Assembly (NCBI RefSeq): GCF_003201655.1 | Contig: NZ_QJJU01000001.1 | Span: 469,787 to 533,786 of the forward strand | DNA: 64,000 nt | Direction: 5' to 3' | From: Mycolicibacterium moriokaense | GTDB taxonomy: Bacteria; Actinomycetota; Actinomycetes; Mycobacteriales; Mycobacteriaceae | Shown: positions 49,022 to 58,692 of the stretch, piece after piece | Layout of the letters: the number at the start of each line of letters is the position of its first letter | Position numbering within the stretch: the stretch's first letter is position 1 | Made by a program: the position numbers and the translations under genes | Notes under the pieces: generated by a model | Databases searched by the model: none | What the model saw: the letters and a program-made list of their open reading frames with translations, nothing else | Told to the model about the DNA's origin: nothing

Positions 49022-50364
49022 GACGGGCTTTCCAGGGCGGGCACAGGCGTCGAATACAGCCACGCATCCCAGAGGTCTCGCAGCGACTCGTGTGCGTAGT
49101 TGGCTGCCAACCCGGTGAAGTCGTCGGTGACGGCGGTGCCGTGTCGGTATCGCGTCGTCCAATCCTGCAGCAGCGCAAAGAAACTCTCGTCGCCGATGCG
49201 CTGCCGCAACACGTGCAGCGTCAGCGCGCCGCGTTTGTACACGCGATCGTCGAACATGTCTCGCGGCCCCGGGTCGGCCAGCAGCAGGTCCTGTGGCGAA
49301 TTGGCCAGCCGTTCGTAGTAGTGCCGTGCCCATTCGTCGGCGGTGTTCCCGCCGGAGTGCTCCGACCACAGCCATTCGGCATAGCAGGCAAACCCCTCGT
49401 GCAGCCAGATGTGCCGCCATCGTTTGGCGGTGACCGAGTTGCCGAACCACTGATGCGCCAGTTCGTGGGCGATAAGCCGTTCGGCACCGCGCTGGCCGTC
49501 GCAGTGGTTGGCCCCAAAGATCGAGATACCCTGTGCCTCAAGGGGTATCTCCAGGTCGTCGTCGGTGACCACCACCGTGTACCCGGTCGACAGGGGATAG
49601 GGCCCGAAGAGCTTGACGAACAACTTCATCATCTGTGGCTGACGGCCGAAGTCGTGCTCGAAGTTGCCACGCAAGTGGTCGGGAAGAACCGCGTGCATCT
49701 GCACGCCGTTCTTGGCCATCCGCCGCTTGTCGTACATGCCGATCTGCAGTGTCACCAGATAGGTCGACGTCGGCTCTGCCTGCTCGTAGGTCCACGTGGT
49801 CATGCCCGCGCGGGCGCGGCGCGACAGCAACTCACCGTTGGCCAGAGCGTAATACGGGGACTCCGTGCTGATCTGAATGCGGAAGCTGGCCTTGGCGCTT
49901 GGATGGTCGTCGCACGGGAACCACGATGAGGCGCCGTTCGGTTGGCCAGCGACCAGCACCCCGTTGGACAGCTCCTCGAAACCGACATCGCCCCAATAGG
50001 ACCGGATCAGACGGGGGGTGCCGCCGTAGCGTACGGCGATCGTCATCGCGGCACCTGCGGGCAACGCCTCCTGCATTGCGATGTGCAGCTTGCCGCCCGA
50101 CGACCGGAAGTGGACCGGGCGCCTGCCGTTCACCGACACTTTCGTCACAGACAGTGCGTCAGACAGGTCCAGCGTGAATGTGCGCAGCGACGCCAGCGTG
50201 ACGGCGGTGATCGTGGCGGACCCAGACAGCCGGTTGATTGCCACCTTGTATTCGAGCTCGAGTTCGTAGCGCGACACCCGATAGCCGAAATTGCCGTTTT
50301 CCGGCAGGTAGGGGTCGATGACCGGAGGGGCCACCATCTTTACCGCTTTCTTGCTCCTCGTCAC
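49018..50364 (-). CDS. M1-family zinc metallopeptidase
   Basis: 448 residues, shorter than full aminopeptidase N; it has the N-terminal beta domain and the thermolysin-like domain only. Zinc motif H-E-L-A-H is in RLIAHELAHQWFGN, with the third ligand Glu in WLHEGFACYAEW. The GAMEN-like exopeptidase loop is altered to PLEAQGISIFG. No signal peptide. GTG 50364 overlaps the synthetase stop by 4 bp; ATG 50337 is an alternative. Coupling to a Pls-like synthetase suggests it trims or recycles the peptide product (inference). Confidence 0.9.
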   Translation of the reverse strand: MTRSKKAVKMVAPPVIDPYLPENGNFGYRVSRYELELEYKVAINRLSGSATITAVTLASLRTFTLDLSDALSVTKVSVNGRRPVHFRSSGGKLHIAMQEALPAGAAMTIAVRYGGTPRLIRSYWGDVGFEELSNGVLVAGQPNGASSWFPCDDHPSAKASFRIQISTESPYYALANGELLSRRARAGMTTWTYEQAEPTSTYLVTLQIGMYDKRRMAKNGVQMHAVLPDHLRGNFEHDFGRQPQMMKLFVKLFGPYPLSTGYTVVVTDDDLEIPLEAQGISIFGANHCDGQRGAERLIAHELAHQWFGNSVTAKRWRHIWLHEGFACYAEWLWSEHSGGNTADEWARHYYERLANSPQDLLLADPGPRDMFDDRVYKRGALTLHVLRQRIGDESFFALLQDWTTRYRHGTAVTDDFTGLAANYAHESLRDLWDAWLYSTPVPALESPS

Positions 50365-53300
50365 GCAGCGCTTTCTTCATTCTTCTTGGGAGACGGAGGA
50401 TCTGGCGCCTCGCCGCGTTTCTTGCGGAACAGGTCCCACGGCGCTATCGGGTTGCCCTGCCAGCGGGTCGACGGCGGTACCTCGTCGCCGCGCATGACCA
50501 ACGACGCGGGACCGATGGTGGCGCCTGCACCGATCCGTGCGGCGGGCAGCGCAACACAATGCGTTCCCAACGTCGAACCCTCTTCCAGCACAACAGTGTC
50601 CATTCGCATGATCCGGTCGTGGAATAAGTGGGTCTGCACGACGCAACCCCGGTTGACCGTCGCGCTCTTCTCGAGAGTGACGAGGTCGGCCTCGGGCAGC
50701 CAGTACGTTTCGCACCAGACGCCGCGGCCGATCTTGGCGCCGAGCGCACGCAGCCACAGATTCATCACCGGTGTGCCGCTGGCGGCGCGGGCGAACCACG
50801 GCGCCGCCACCGTCTCAACGAACGTGTCCGACACTTCGTTGCGCCACACGAACGACGACCATAGCGGATGCTCAATCGCCCGGATACGGCCGATAACAAG
50901 CCATTTCGCAATCACTGCGACGCTTCCCGCGAGCGCGCCCGCGGCAAGCAGCACAAAGCCGCAGGCCAGCACCGTCCACACCCAGCCGAGCTTTAACGTC
51001 AGCCACTGCAACGCGAACAACACGGCAACACCGATCGCGAACGTCACCACCAAAGGAGCTAGCCGGCAGGTTTCCACCAACGCGCGCAGGATCTTCAGCC
51101 GCAGGGACGGGTGGAATGTACGTAGCGCGTCGGCCGCGGTTGGCTGTCGGCGCAACCGGACCGGAGGGCTGCCCAACCAGGACGAGCCCGCCTTGGCCTT
51201 GTGCGGCGTCGCGGACAGCACCGCAACCAGCCCGTCGTCGGGGACTCGCCGTCCGGGCTGGGTGATTCCCGAGTTGCCCAAGAACGCCCGCTTGCCGATC
51301 GTCGCCTTGGCGACGTGGATCCAGCCGCCACCCAATTCGTAGGACGCGACCATGGTGTCGTCGGCCAGGAACGCTCCGTCTTCCACGACAGTGAACTTCG
51401 GGATGAGCAACGCCGTCGAAATCTCGGTTCCCCGACCGACTTTCGCACCCAACGCGCGGAGCCACAACGGTGTCAACAGGCTGGCGTAGATCGGGAACAG
51501 ATAGTTGCGGGCGGCGTCCATGAGTCGCTCCGTCGCCCACAGCTGCCATCCGACGCGGCTGCGCACCGGGTGATAGCCCTCCGGCATCCACAGCGATAGC
51601 AGCCGCACGCCGATCACCGTGAGCAGGGCGTACGCGACAACCGCGGCCAATGTCGCCGCTGGCGTCCACACGGCCGCGGAGACAAGCGCATCGGTGAGCG
51701 AGCCGGCGTCGCGGACGCCCCAACCGATGACGGCAAGGCCGACACCCAAGGCCAGCAGGGGCAGTCCACCCAGGAGGACCGACGTCATCCCGTAGACGGC
51801 CACCCACCAGGGTGCGGGCCGCGGGCGGTGGTCCGGCCACGGGTGCCTCGCCTTGCCGGATTTCACCGCGGGCGAACCCTTCCAGTACTGGCCGTTTTTC
51901 ACCTTGCCGACCACACCCGAGCCGGGCGCGACGTCGGCGTTCTTACCGACGACGGCCCCTGGCAGCAGCGTGGTGCGAGCGCCGATGGTGGCGTCGTTGC
52001 CCACGGTGATGCGTCCGACGTGGAAGTGGTCGCCGTCGATCCAGTGCCCGGACAGGTCGACCTCGGGTTCGATGGAGCTCCGGTGTCCGAGGGTCAGCAT
52101 GCCGGTGACCGGCGGTGCGGAGTGCAGGTCGACGCCCTTGCCGACCTTGTTGCCAAGCGCGCGGGCGTAGTAGACCAGCCACGGCGCGCCCGCCAGGTTC
52201 TCGGCGCCGCTGGCCGCCCCGAGTCGCTCGGCGACCCACACCCGAAGGTGCACCGCTCCGCCTCGGCGGTAGGTGCCCGGTTCAAGGCCGCCGAGCAGAA
52301 TCCGCGCGCCCAACACCGCGATGGACATGCGGCCCACAGGGCTGATGAACAGCAGGAAGCCGGCGGCGATCCACCACCAGTTGACCGCAACCAACCAGGG
52401 CATCGGATGTAGTTGAGCGACAACATTGTTGAGCAGGGCGAGCCACACCACCCACTGCAACCCGGTCAGCGTGGCAAGCGGCAGCGACAGCGCCACCTGC
52501 ACGGCCTGGGTCAGTCGCGGCGTTGGCTTGACCACGCGGGTTTTCACCGCAGGCGGCGGATCGAGCTCGTCGAGGTAGCCGGCCAGCGAGCCGAGCCGGG
52601 GATGGTCATAGAGATCGGCGACGGTCACCTGCGGATAGCGCTGGCGCATGGCGGCCACCAACTGCGCCGCGGCAAGGGACCCTCCGCCGAGCGCATGGAA
52701 GTCGGCCTCGGGCCCATCGACGGGCGCGGCCAGCACGTCGCGCCACAACCCGGCAAGCCATCCCATGGTGCCGCCGAGATCGGGCTCGTCCTCGGCGCTT
52801 TCGCCCGGCGGCGGCCAGGGCAGCGCGGCACGGTCGACCTTGCCCGACGTGCGCGTTGGCAGCTCGTCGAGAAGCACAAGCCGCGGCACCAGCGCCGCGG
52901 GCAGTGTCTCGGTCAGCGTGGCGCGGGCCGCGGCAATGTCGAACGACGGGTCGGCGCTCGCGATATAGCCGACCAGCAGGGGAGTGCCGCTGGCCGTGCG
53001 CCGCACCGCGGCCGCGCCGCCGCTGACGCCTGGCAGATTGACCAGGGCCGTGTCGACCTCGCCGAGCTCGATCCTGCGCCCGCCGACCTTCACCTGGTCG
53101 TCGGCGCGGCCCTGGAAGTACAGGCCGTCGGGTTCAAGTCGAACCAAGTCGCCGCTGCGGTAGGCGCGTGGCCATCCGAGCGTCGGCATCTCTGCGTACT
53201 TCTCGGCGTCCTTGTCCGGATCCAGGTAGCGGGCCAGTCCCACGCCGCCGATGACGAGTTCGCCGACTTCGCCAATTGACACCGGCCGAGCCTCTTTGTC

Positions 53301-54314
53301 GACAACCGCCAGATCCCAACCCCGCAGCGGCAATCCGATACTCACAGGTCCCGTGCCCACCAGCCGCGCGGCACACGCCACCACCGTCGCCTCGGTCGGG
53401 CCGTAGGTGTTCCACACCTCTCGGCCCTCGACAGCCAGCCGCTCGGCCAGCTCAGGCGGGCACGCCTCGCCGCCGAAGATCAGCAGCCGCACTGCCTCCA
53501 GCGCCTCGGCGGGCCACAACGCCGCCAGCGTCGGCACGGTCGAGACGACGGTGACGTCGCGGGACACCAGCCACGGGCCGAGGTCCATACCGCTGCGCAC
53601 CAGTGAGCGCGGTGCCGGCACCAGGCAGGCGCCGTGCCGCCAGGCCAGCCACATCTCCTCGCACGACGCGTCGAATGCGACCGAAAGTCCGGCCAGCACG
53701 CGGTCCCCTGGCCCAATGGGGTTGTCCTGCAGGAACATTTGCGCTTCCGCGTCGACGAACGCCGCGGCGCTGTGATGTGTGACCGCGACACCCTTCGGGG
53801 TCCCGGTGGATCCGGACGTGAAGATGATCCAGGCGTCGTCGCGGCCAAGCGGAGAGCAGGCGCGCCATCCCCTTGACGCGCCGGACCCTCGGACCAATCC
53901 GCGCTCGGTGATGACCCCCACCACGTCGGCCTCGCCGAACACCAGCCCGGCCCGTTCCTCGGGGTCGTCGGCGTCCACCGGTACGTAGGCGGCGCCCGCT
54001 GCAAGCGTCGAAAGGATCGCCACATAGAGCGCGTAACTGCCCGACGGCATCCGGATGCCGATACGGTCACCGCGGCCGATACCGCGTGCGGCAAGCCACT
54101 CGACGCTTTCCTCGATGTCGCTGATCAGCTCGGCGTACGTGAGTTGCACCGCGCCGTCGTCGAGTGCGGGCGCGTCGGGGTAGAGCGCCGCCGTGGCGTG
54201 GAGGATATCGATGAGCGTGCGCGGTTCGGGCGCAGACGAAGACAGCAGGTATTGCGCGGGGATTTCCGGCCCAGGCGATTTCCGCTCCTCGCGTCCGCGG
54301 CTACTCGCTGTCAC
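50361..54314 (-). CDS. Pls-like non-ribosomal peptide synthetase with membrane-bound terminal domains
   Basis: 1317 residues. Adenylation domain about 30-510: IIFTSGSTGTPKGVAVTHH, GGEACPPELAERL, NTYGPTEATV and YRSGDLVRLEPDGLYFQGR. Carrier domain with phosphopantetheine Ser in FHALGGGSLAAAQ (about 545). The remaining 700 residues have about six membrane segments and three left-handed beta-helix-like soluble domains (about 745, 975 and 1230). This is the plan of epsilon-poly-L-lysine synthetase and TIGR02353 proteins. The A4 motif FDASCEEMW puts Glu at pocket position 239, which favours a basic amino acid (inference). Product probably a homo-poly(amino acid). Confidence 0.85.
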   Translation of the reverse strand: MTASSRGREERKSPGPEIPAQYLLSSSAPEPRTLIDILHATAALYPDAPALDDGAVQLTYAELISDIEESVEWLAARGIGRGDRIGIRMPSGSYALYVAILSTLAAGAAYVPVDADDPEERAGLVFGEADVVGVITERGLVRGSGASRGWRACSPLGRDDAWIIFTSGSTGTPKGVAVTHHSAAAFVDAEAQMFLQDNPIGPGDRVLAGLSVAFDASCEEMWLAWRHGACLVPAPRSLVRSGMDLGPWLVSRDVTVVSTVPTLAALWPAEALEAVRLLIFGGEACPPELAERLAVEGREVWNTYGPTEATVVACAARLVGTGPVSIGLPLRGWDLAVVDKEARPVSIGEVGELVIGGVGLARYLDPDKDAEKYAEMPTLGWPRAYRSGDLVRLEPDGLYFQGRADDQVKVGGRRIELGEVDTALVNLPGVSGGAAAVRRTASGTPLLVGYIASADPSFDIAAARATLTETLPAALVPRLVLLDELPTRTSGKVDRAALPWPPPGESAEDEPDLGGTMGWLAGLWRDVLAAPVDGPEADFHALGGGSLAAAQLVAAMRQRYPQVTVADLYDHPRLGSLAGYLDELDPPPAVKTRVVKPTPRLTQAVQVALSLPLATLTGLQWVVWLALLNNVVAQLHPMPWLVAVNWWWIAAGFLLFISPVGRMSIAVLGARILLGGLEPGTYRRGGAVHLRVWVAERLGAASGAENLAGAPWLVYYARALGNKVGKGVDLHSAPPVTGMLTLGHRSSIEPEVDLSGHWIDGDHFHVGRITVGNDATIGARTTLLPGAVVGKNADVAPGSGVVGKVKNGQYWKGSPAVKSGKARHPWPDHRPRPAPWWVAVYGMTSVLLGGLPLLALGVGLAVIGWGVRDAGSLTDALVSAAVWTPAATLAAVVAYALLTVIGVRLLSLWMPEGYHPVRSRVGWQLWATERLMDAARNYLFPIYASLLTPLWLRALGAKVGRGTEISTALLIPKFTVVEDGAFLADDTMVASYELGGGWIHVAKATIGKRAFLGNSGITQPGRRVPDDGLVAVLSATPHKAKAGSSWLGSPPVRLRRQPTAADALRTFHPSLRLKILRALVETCRLAPLVVTFAIGVAVLFALQWLTLKLGWVWTVLACGFVLLAAGALAGSVAVIAKWLVIGRIRAIEHPLWSSFVWRNEVSDTFVETVAAPWFARAASGTPVMNLWLRALGAKIGRGVWCETYWLPEADLVTLEKSATVNRGCVVQTHLFHDRIMRMDTVVLEEGSTLGTHCVALPAARIGAGATIGPASLVMRGDEVPPSTRWQGNPIAPWDLFRKKRGEAPDPPSPKKNEESAA

Positions 54315-54326
54315 GACTACAAACTA

Positions 54327-54968
54327 CTAAGCCGTTCGTTCGGCACGCCTTGCTGAACGGGAATGTCGCACGCGGCGTGTGATCACAATTGCGGCGACGA
54401 CGGCGAGCGCGCCGATGACATACCACTTGTACCGCTCGAAAGTGTCGTAGATCTCGACGATGTTCTCGCCTGCGATATACCCCAGACCGCACCAGGTGCC
54501 CACCCAAAGCACCGCTCCGAGGGCGTTGTAACCGAGGAACTTCAGCCAGTGCATGCCTGCGATCCCGGCCAGCAGGCCGTTGATCTGGCGCAGCCCGTCG
54601 ATGAAGCGGGCGATGGTGACGACCTTGCCGCCATGGGTGTTGAAGTACTTCTCGGCCCGGTCCAACCGCTCCGGTGTCAGGAACACGTATCGCCCGAATC
54701 GCTCCGCCAGCGGGCGGCCTCCGAAGTGGCCGACGATGAAGCCGATGTTGTCGCCGATGACGGCGGCGAGCACGCCGATGAGGAAGACCCCCGCGATGTT
54801 CATCTTGCCGGCACCTGCGTAGACCGCAGCGGCGATCAACATGATCTCGCCGGGCACAGGAACACCGAAGTCCTCAAGGAACAGCATCCCGCCGACTCCC
54901 AGGTACCCGTAGTGCTCCAGCAGCGGCTGCACCTCCCCGAAGACGCCGGGCAGCTGGGTGTCGGTCAC
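54327..54968 (-). CDS. DedA-family membrane protein
   Basis: 213 residues. The DedA/SNARE-associated signature is LEDFGVPVPGEIMLIAAAVY, then FIVGHFGGRPLAERFG and ARFIDGLRQINGLLAGIAGM, with about five membrane segments. DedA proteins act as undecaprenyl-phosphate or phospholipid scramblases (known of the family). GTG 54968 gives the conserved length. It precedes the synthetase gene by 12 bp, so the operon reads dedA-synthetase-M1-flippase-GT2-DUF2304. Confidence 0.92.
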   Translation of the reverse strand: MTDTQLPGVFGEVQPLLEHYGYLGVGGMLFLEDFGVPVPGEIMLIAAAVYAGAGKMNIAGVFLIGVLAAVIGDNIGFIVGHFGGRPLAERFGRYVFLTPERLDRAEKYFNTHGGKVVTIARFIDGLRQINGLLAGIAGMHWLKFLGYNALGAVLWVGTWCGLGYIAGENIVEIYDTFERYKWYVIGALAVVAAIVITRRVRHSRSARRAERTA

Positions 54969-55040
54969 GGCTGTAACCGTAAATGCACGCGGTTCGGCCC
55001 GCCCGGATTTCGTGCCAGCCCATCCACCTGGCAGAATGAG

Positions 55041-55152
55041 AGGTGGAGGGGAGTATTCCTTCGCCGCAGTGTCGTCATCACGTCGTCCGTCATCGGATGA
55101 CCGGGGCTGCGGACCGCTACACCTGGTTGTGGCGGTGGAAGAGACCTCCGGC
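55041..55152 (+). promoter_or_regulatory. yybP-ykoY manganese riboswitch before terC
   Basis: The conserved elements of the yybP-ykoY aptamer are visible in order: GGGGAGTA (55048-55055), CGTCATCACG, CCGGGGCTGCGGACCG and GGAAGAGACCTCC. The outer stem pairs GGAGG (55045-55049) with CCTCC (55145-55149). This class senses Mn2+ and commonly sits before TerC-family genes, as here. The ribosome site GGAGG of terC (about 55168) lies 20 nt after the aptamer, so control of translation or termination is possible. Confidence 0.85.
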
Positions 55153-55179
55153 GTTGAACAAACGACCGGAGGATTCTCA

Positions 55180-56172
55180 ATGCATGTATCCCAACTCGAG
55201 TGGATCATCACCCTGGGTGTGACGATCGCCGTCCTGCTGTTCGACGTGGTGGTAATCGGGCGTCGGCCGCACGAACCGTCAAAGCGGGAAACGGCGGGCT
55301 ATCTGACGGTCTACGTCGGCCTCGCGGTGGCATTCGGGGTCTTTGTGTGGTTGTTTCACGGCAGCCAGTTCGGACTCGAGTTCTTCGCAGGCTGGCTCAC
55401 CGAGTACAGCCTGTCGGTCGACAACCTGTTCATCTTCCTGGTCATTATGGCCAGCTTCAAGGTGCCCCCGAAGTACCAGCAGCAGGCCCTCCTGGTCGGC
55501 ATCATTCTGGCGCTGATCTTCCGCGGCGTCTTCATCGCGGTCGGCGCGGTGGCCATCAACCAGTTCTCGTGGGTCTTCTACGTCTTCGGCGCGTTCCTCG
55601 TCTACACCGCGATCACCCTGGCCCGCAACACCGATCACGACGACGACGCCGAGAACTTCGTGGTCCGCTTCGCGCGACGGCACCTGAGCCTCACCGACAA
55701 TTGGGAACACGGCCTGAAGCTGTGGATCAAGGAGAACGGTAAGCGCCTGATGACGCCGATGTTCTTGGTCATCGTCGCGCTCGGCACCACCGACCTGCTG
55801 TTCGCATTCGACTCCATCCCAGCGATCTACGGCCTCACGCAGGAGCCGTACCTGGTGTTCACCGCCAACGTGTTCGCGTTGATGGGCCTGCGGCAGCTGT
55901 ACTTCCTGCTGGGCGACCTGCTCCAGCGGCTGGTCTACCTGTCCCAGGGGTTGGCGTTCATCCTGGCCTTCATCGGAGTGAAGTTGGTGCTGCATGCGCT
56001 GCACCAAAACAAGCTGCCATTCATCAACGGCGGTGAGCACGTGTCGGTGCCGGAGATTCCTACGCTGGTTTCACTCGGGGTGATCGTCGTGACGCTGATC
56101 ATCACCACTGTCGCCAGCCTGTACAAGACGCGAGTACGCGACGTGAAGAAAGAGGCCTTGGATTCGGCCTGA
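55180..56172 (+). CDS. terC: TerC-family integral membrane protein
   Basis: 330 residues with about nine membrane segments. The family signature is EYSLSVDNLFIFLVIM and later TTDLLFAFDSIPAIYG, with conserved acidic residues in the membrane that are thought to bind metal. TerC proteins export Mn2+, supporting secreted metalloproteins (family knowledge). A Mn2+ riboswitch lies directly upstream. ATG 55180 has a good GGAGG at about 55168. Confidence 0.94.
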   Translation: MHVSQLEWIITLGVTIAVLLFDVVVIGRRPHEPSKRETAGYLTVYVGLAVAFGVFVWLFHGSQFGLEFFAGWLTEYSLSVDNLFIFLVIMASFKVPPKYQQQALLVGIILALIFRGVFIAVGAVAINQFSWVFYVFGAFLVYTAITLARNTDHDDDAENFVVRFARRHLSLTDNWEHGLKLWIKENGKRLMTPMFLVIVALGTTDLLFAFDSIPAIYGLTQEPYLVFTANVFALMGLRQLYFLLGDLLQRLVYLSQGLAFILAFIGVKLVLHALHQNKLPFINGGEHVSVPEIPTLVSLGVIVVTLIITTVASLYKTRVRDVKKEALDSA

Positions 56173-56216
56173 GCGTAACCGTCGACACCGATGCGCTGCG
56201 CTTCTAGTCTGGCGCC

Positions 56217-56615
56217 GTGCGGTTATTCGTGGCGGAATCGCCGAGCGGAGACTGGAGCGAACTGACGGACGGTGACCAGCTCACCGTGCGGGTCGCCGCG
56301 TCCGATCTTCAGCAGGCCCGGCGGGTAAGGACGCGAATCCGCGCCCGAGGCGAGGACGTGGCGGTGATCCTCGATATCACGGTTGCCGTTGCCGGCGACT
56401 TCCGTTCGGCGCGAAGCGTTCTCGGGCAGAACGATCACACCGTGCACTACGCGGGAACCGTCGACGGACTGGCCGGTCTGATCTCGGACATCGCCAGGGC
56501 GGACGTAGCCGACGGAGTCACGTTGATTTCAGCGTCACAACGGCAGGACCTTCGGACGTTGGGCCGCGCCGTACTGCACCGGCTTGCCTCGCTTGATCAG
56601 CCGAGGGCCTCGTAG
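56217..56615 (+). CDS. Conserved hypothetical protein
   Basis: 132 residues from GTG 56217. Alpha/beta appearance: [33 protein letters not shown], then [23 protein letters not shown] and a C-terminal [13 protein letters not shown]. The second half recalls the end of luciferase-like monooxygenases (GLISDIA...DGVTLI), so it may be a domain relic of that family. No catalytic motif. It overlaps the end of the convergent serine hydrolase gene by 19 bp. Confidence 0.6.
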   Translation: MRLFVAESPSGDWSELTDGDQLTVRVAASDLQQARRVRTRIRARGEDVAVILDITVAVAGDFRSARSVLGQNDHTVHYAGTVDGLAGLISDIARADVADGVTLISASQRQDLRTLGRAVLHRLASLDQPRAS

Positions 56616-57739
56616 ATCAGCCTGAAGTAACGGTCGGTGCGTGCCGACCCCTCGATTCCCGGCGCCATTTTGTTCATCACGTACGCGATCGTGGCGCGGC
56701 GGTCGGGGTTCATCGTCTCCCACGATCCGCCCCAGCCGCCCCAGAAGCAGATCTTCCCGTCGGGTACAAAGGGGATGGATTCTCCAGGCAGCCCATAGCC
56801 CAGGCCGAATCTCACGGGATGACCGAGCAGCACCAGGTCTGGTCCATCGGATTGGATGTCGAAAATCATCTCGATCGTCTCCGGATGTAGCAGCTGCACG
56901 CCGTTTACCTTGCCTCCCAACGTAATCGCGGACAGTATCCGAACCAGTGACCGGGCGTTCCCGTGGCCGTTGGCCCCACCGATGTCGGCGGCCCGCCAGG
57001 CGGCGGTGTTCGCCAGCGCGGCATCCGGTGGCGGTCCGGTGAAAGTTTTCAGCATCGGCTCGGGCCACTGGTCCATTGGCGGCAAGTCCAGCGGGTCTGT
57101 CGTGGGGATGGTTTCGGCAATGCGGTGGGCGTCCCCCGGTCGAGCGCCTATCTGAAAGTCGGCGTCCAGCGGACCCGCGATCTCATCGCGGACGAACTCT
57201 TTCAAGGTCTTCCCAGTCACACGGCGCAGTACTTCGCCTATCAGGTGGCCGTAGGACAGCGCGTGGTAGCCCGAAGCGGTTCCCGGTTCCCACCACGGTG
57301 CTTGTGCCGCCAGCGCGGCTGTGGACTTCTCCCAGTCGTAAAGGTCCTCGGTCACCACCGGCTGGTCCCAGCCTGAGACACCGGACGTATGGGACATCAG
57401 GTGCCGAAATTCGATGTCCTGCTTGCCGTTTGCGGCGAACTCGGGCCAATACTTGGCGACCGGTGCGGTGGCCTCCACCAGACCTCGGTCGATGAGCATC
57501 AGTCCCGCCAGGGCGGTGACCGTCTTCGTTGACGACCAGACATTCACGATCGTGTCGGCGTCCCACGCCGCGGTCTTCGCCGCGTCGGCGTGGCCGCCCC
57601 AGATGTCGACGACCAGGTCGCCGTCGATGTCGATGGCGATGGCCGCGCCGACCTCCTCGCCGTTGGTGATCTCCTCGGCGAGGGCATCGGCGACCTTGGA
57701 GAATCGGTTATCGCAGTGGCCGCGCACGACATCGTTCAT
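56597..57739 (-). CDS. Serine beta-lactamase-like hydrolase/esterase
   Basis: 380 residues from ATG 57739 (ATG 57766 also possible). Class C beta-lactamase/esterase VIII fold: nucleophile S-x-x-K in [15 protein letters not shown], second motif [14 protein letters not shown] (Tyr base), and a FWGGWGGSW segment at the place of the KTG triad. Mycobacterial relatives (LipE/LipL type) act as lipases or esterases. No signal peptide. Divergent from the small secreted protein at 57849. Confidence 0.88.
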   Translation of the reverse strand: MNDVVRGHCDNRFSKVADALAEEITNGEEVGAAIAIDIDGDLVVDIWGGHADAAKTAAWDADTIVNVWSSTKTVTALAGLMLIDRGLVEATAPVAKYWPEFAANGKQDIEFRHLMSHTSGVSGWDQPVVTEDLYDWEKSTAALAAQAPWWEPGTASGYHALSYGHLIGEVLRRVTGKTLKEFVRDEIAGPLDADFQIGARPGDAHRIAETIPTTDPLDLPPMDQWPEPMLKTFTGPPPDAALANTAAWRAADIGGANGHGNARSLVRILSAITLGGKVNGVQLLHPETIEMIFDIQSDGPDLVLLGHPVRFGLGYGLPGESIPFVPDGKICFWGGWGGSWETMNPDRRATIAYVMNKMAPGIEGSARTDRYFRLIYEALG

Positions 57740-57848
57740 CGGGCCATCATGCGGCTTCTGGGTCATCTGTCGCGGCAAATCGCGAGTAGCGGCCGATTTT
57801 CCGGCGTACCGTTTGCGTTGCAAATTCCGAGCACACGGGAGGAATCTG

Positions 57849-58088
57849 ATGCGCAAAATCGGTATTGCGCTTGCAATCGCTGCAGTGATGTCTGGTTCGA
57901 TTGGGACTGCGCAGACGGCGTATGCCGCGCAGACCTCGCACGATACGAATGTCTACACCCAGCCCGCGGTGCCCGGCGTGCCGAAGCTGCAGATGTTCGA
58001 TTGCCGAGGAACCACCGGCGCCATGGGCTGCGGTCCCGGCTGGTTCTGGCGCGACGGCTGGCGTGGTTGGGCCTGCTATCCCTGCTGA
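57849..58088 (+). CDS. Small secreted Cys/Trp-containing protein
   Basis: 79 residues. A signal peptide ([23 protein letters not shown], cleavage after AYA) leaves a mature peptide of about 50 residues. It ends in a short, Gly/Trp-rich module with four cysteines ([20 protein letters not shown] then CYPC). Paired cysteines suggest two disulfides. ATG 57849 follows a GGAGGAA ribosome site. Function unknown. The next secreted protein gene follows after 25 bp and is probably cotranscribed. Confidence 0.75.
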   Translation: MRKIGIALAIAAVMSGSIGTAQTAYAAQTSHDTNVYTQPAVPGVPKLQMFDCRGTTGAMGCGPGWFWRDGWRGWACYPC

Positions 58089-58113
58089 TAACCATCGATT
58101 GGAGCATGCCGTT

Positions 58114-58647
58114 ATGAGAGCTCGCACTATGGCCGGTGGATTTGGTGTCGCTGCGGTGTTGACGTTCGGCGGTTTCGGTTATGCCGCAGCGCAACCCGGG
58201 GACTACAGCACTCTGCCGGTAGATCCGAACCTGATCACCGACTCGCTGGCCTACAACGCCGCGCCGCCGGTGTTCAATCCGAATGGGCAGCCGGGTGTTC
58301 AGGCCGTCTACGCCCACCGCGACGGCAGCAGGCAGATCACCAGCACCATCCTCGTCCTGCCCGACGCGCAAGCGGCTACCGCCGCGCTGAATGGCGCACG
58401 GGCCGAACTGGCTGGCAAGGTCGCCAACGGCCAGACGCAGCCTGCGGCGGTCGGTTCGGGCGGGACGATGGTGTCCGGGATGTCGCCCGATGGATCGAAG
58501 TCCGTCACCGTATTGTCCTTCACTCAGGGCAACGCGGCTACGACGATCGAATTCGATGGGACGCCAAAGGATCCCGCGCCCGCCGATCTGGTGCTCGAAC
58601 TCGGTCGCAAGCAGGACACCGCGATCAGCGACTGGCAGGCCTCTTAA
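58114..58647 (+). CDS. Secreted mycobacterial protein of unknown function
   Basis: 177 residues. Signal peptide ending AAAQPGDYS (cleavage near residue 26). The mature part has VFNPNGQPGVQAVYAHRDGS and TILVLPDAQAAT, then a GGTMVSGMSPDGSKSVTVL beta stretch and a charged end. Similar secreted proteins with a QPG(V/A) region occur in several mycobacterial copies without assigned function. Ribosome site GGAG at 58101. Confidence 0.75.
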   Translation: MRARTMAGGFGVAAVLTFGGFGYAAAQPGDYSTLPVDPNLITDSLAYNAAPPVFNPNGQPGVQAVYAHRDGSRQITSTILVLPDAQAATAALNGARAELAGKVANGQTQPAAVGSGGTMVSGMSPDGSKSVTVLSFTQGNAATTIEFDGTPKDPAPADLVLELGRKQDTAISDWQAS

Positions 58648-58692
58648 AACGGTTGACCTGGAACGGGTTTCGGGTGGCGCGCGTGGCGCCGG

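Noticed and set aside
47751..49118. 455-codon plus-strand ORF opposite the flippase gene
   Set aside because: Ser/Ala/Thr-rich antisense shadow; the minus-strand gene has clear membrane segments and start overlap.
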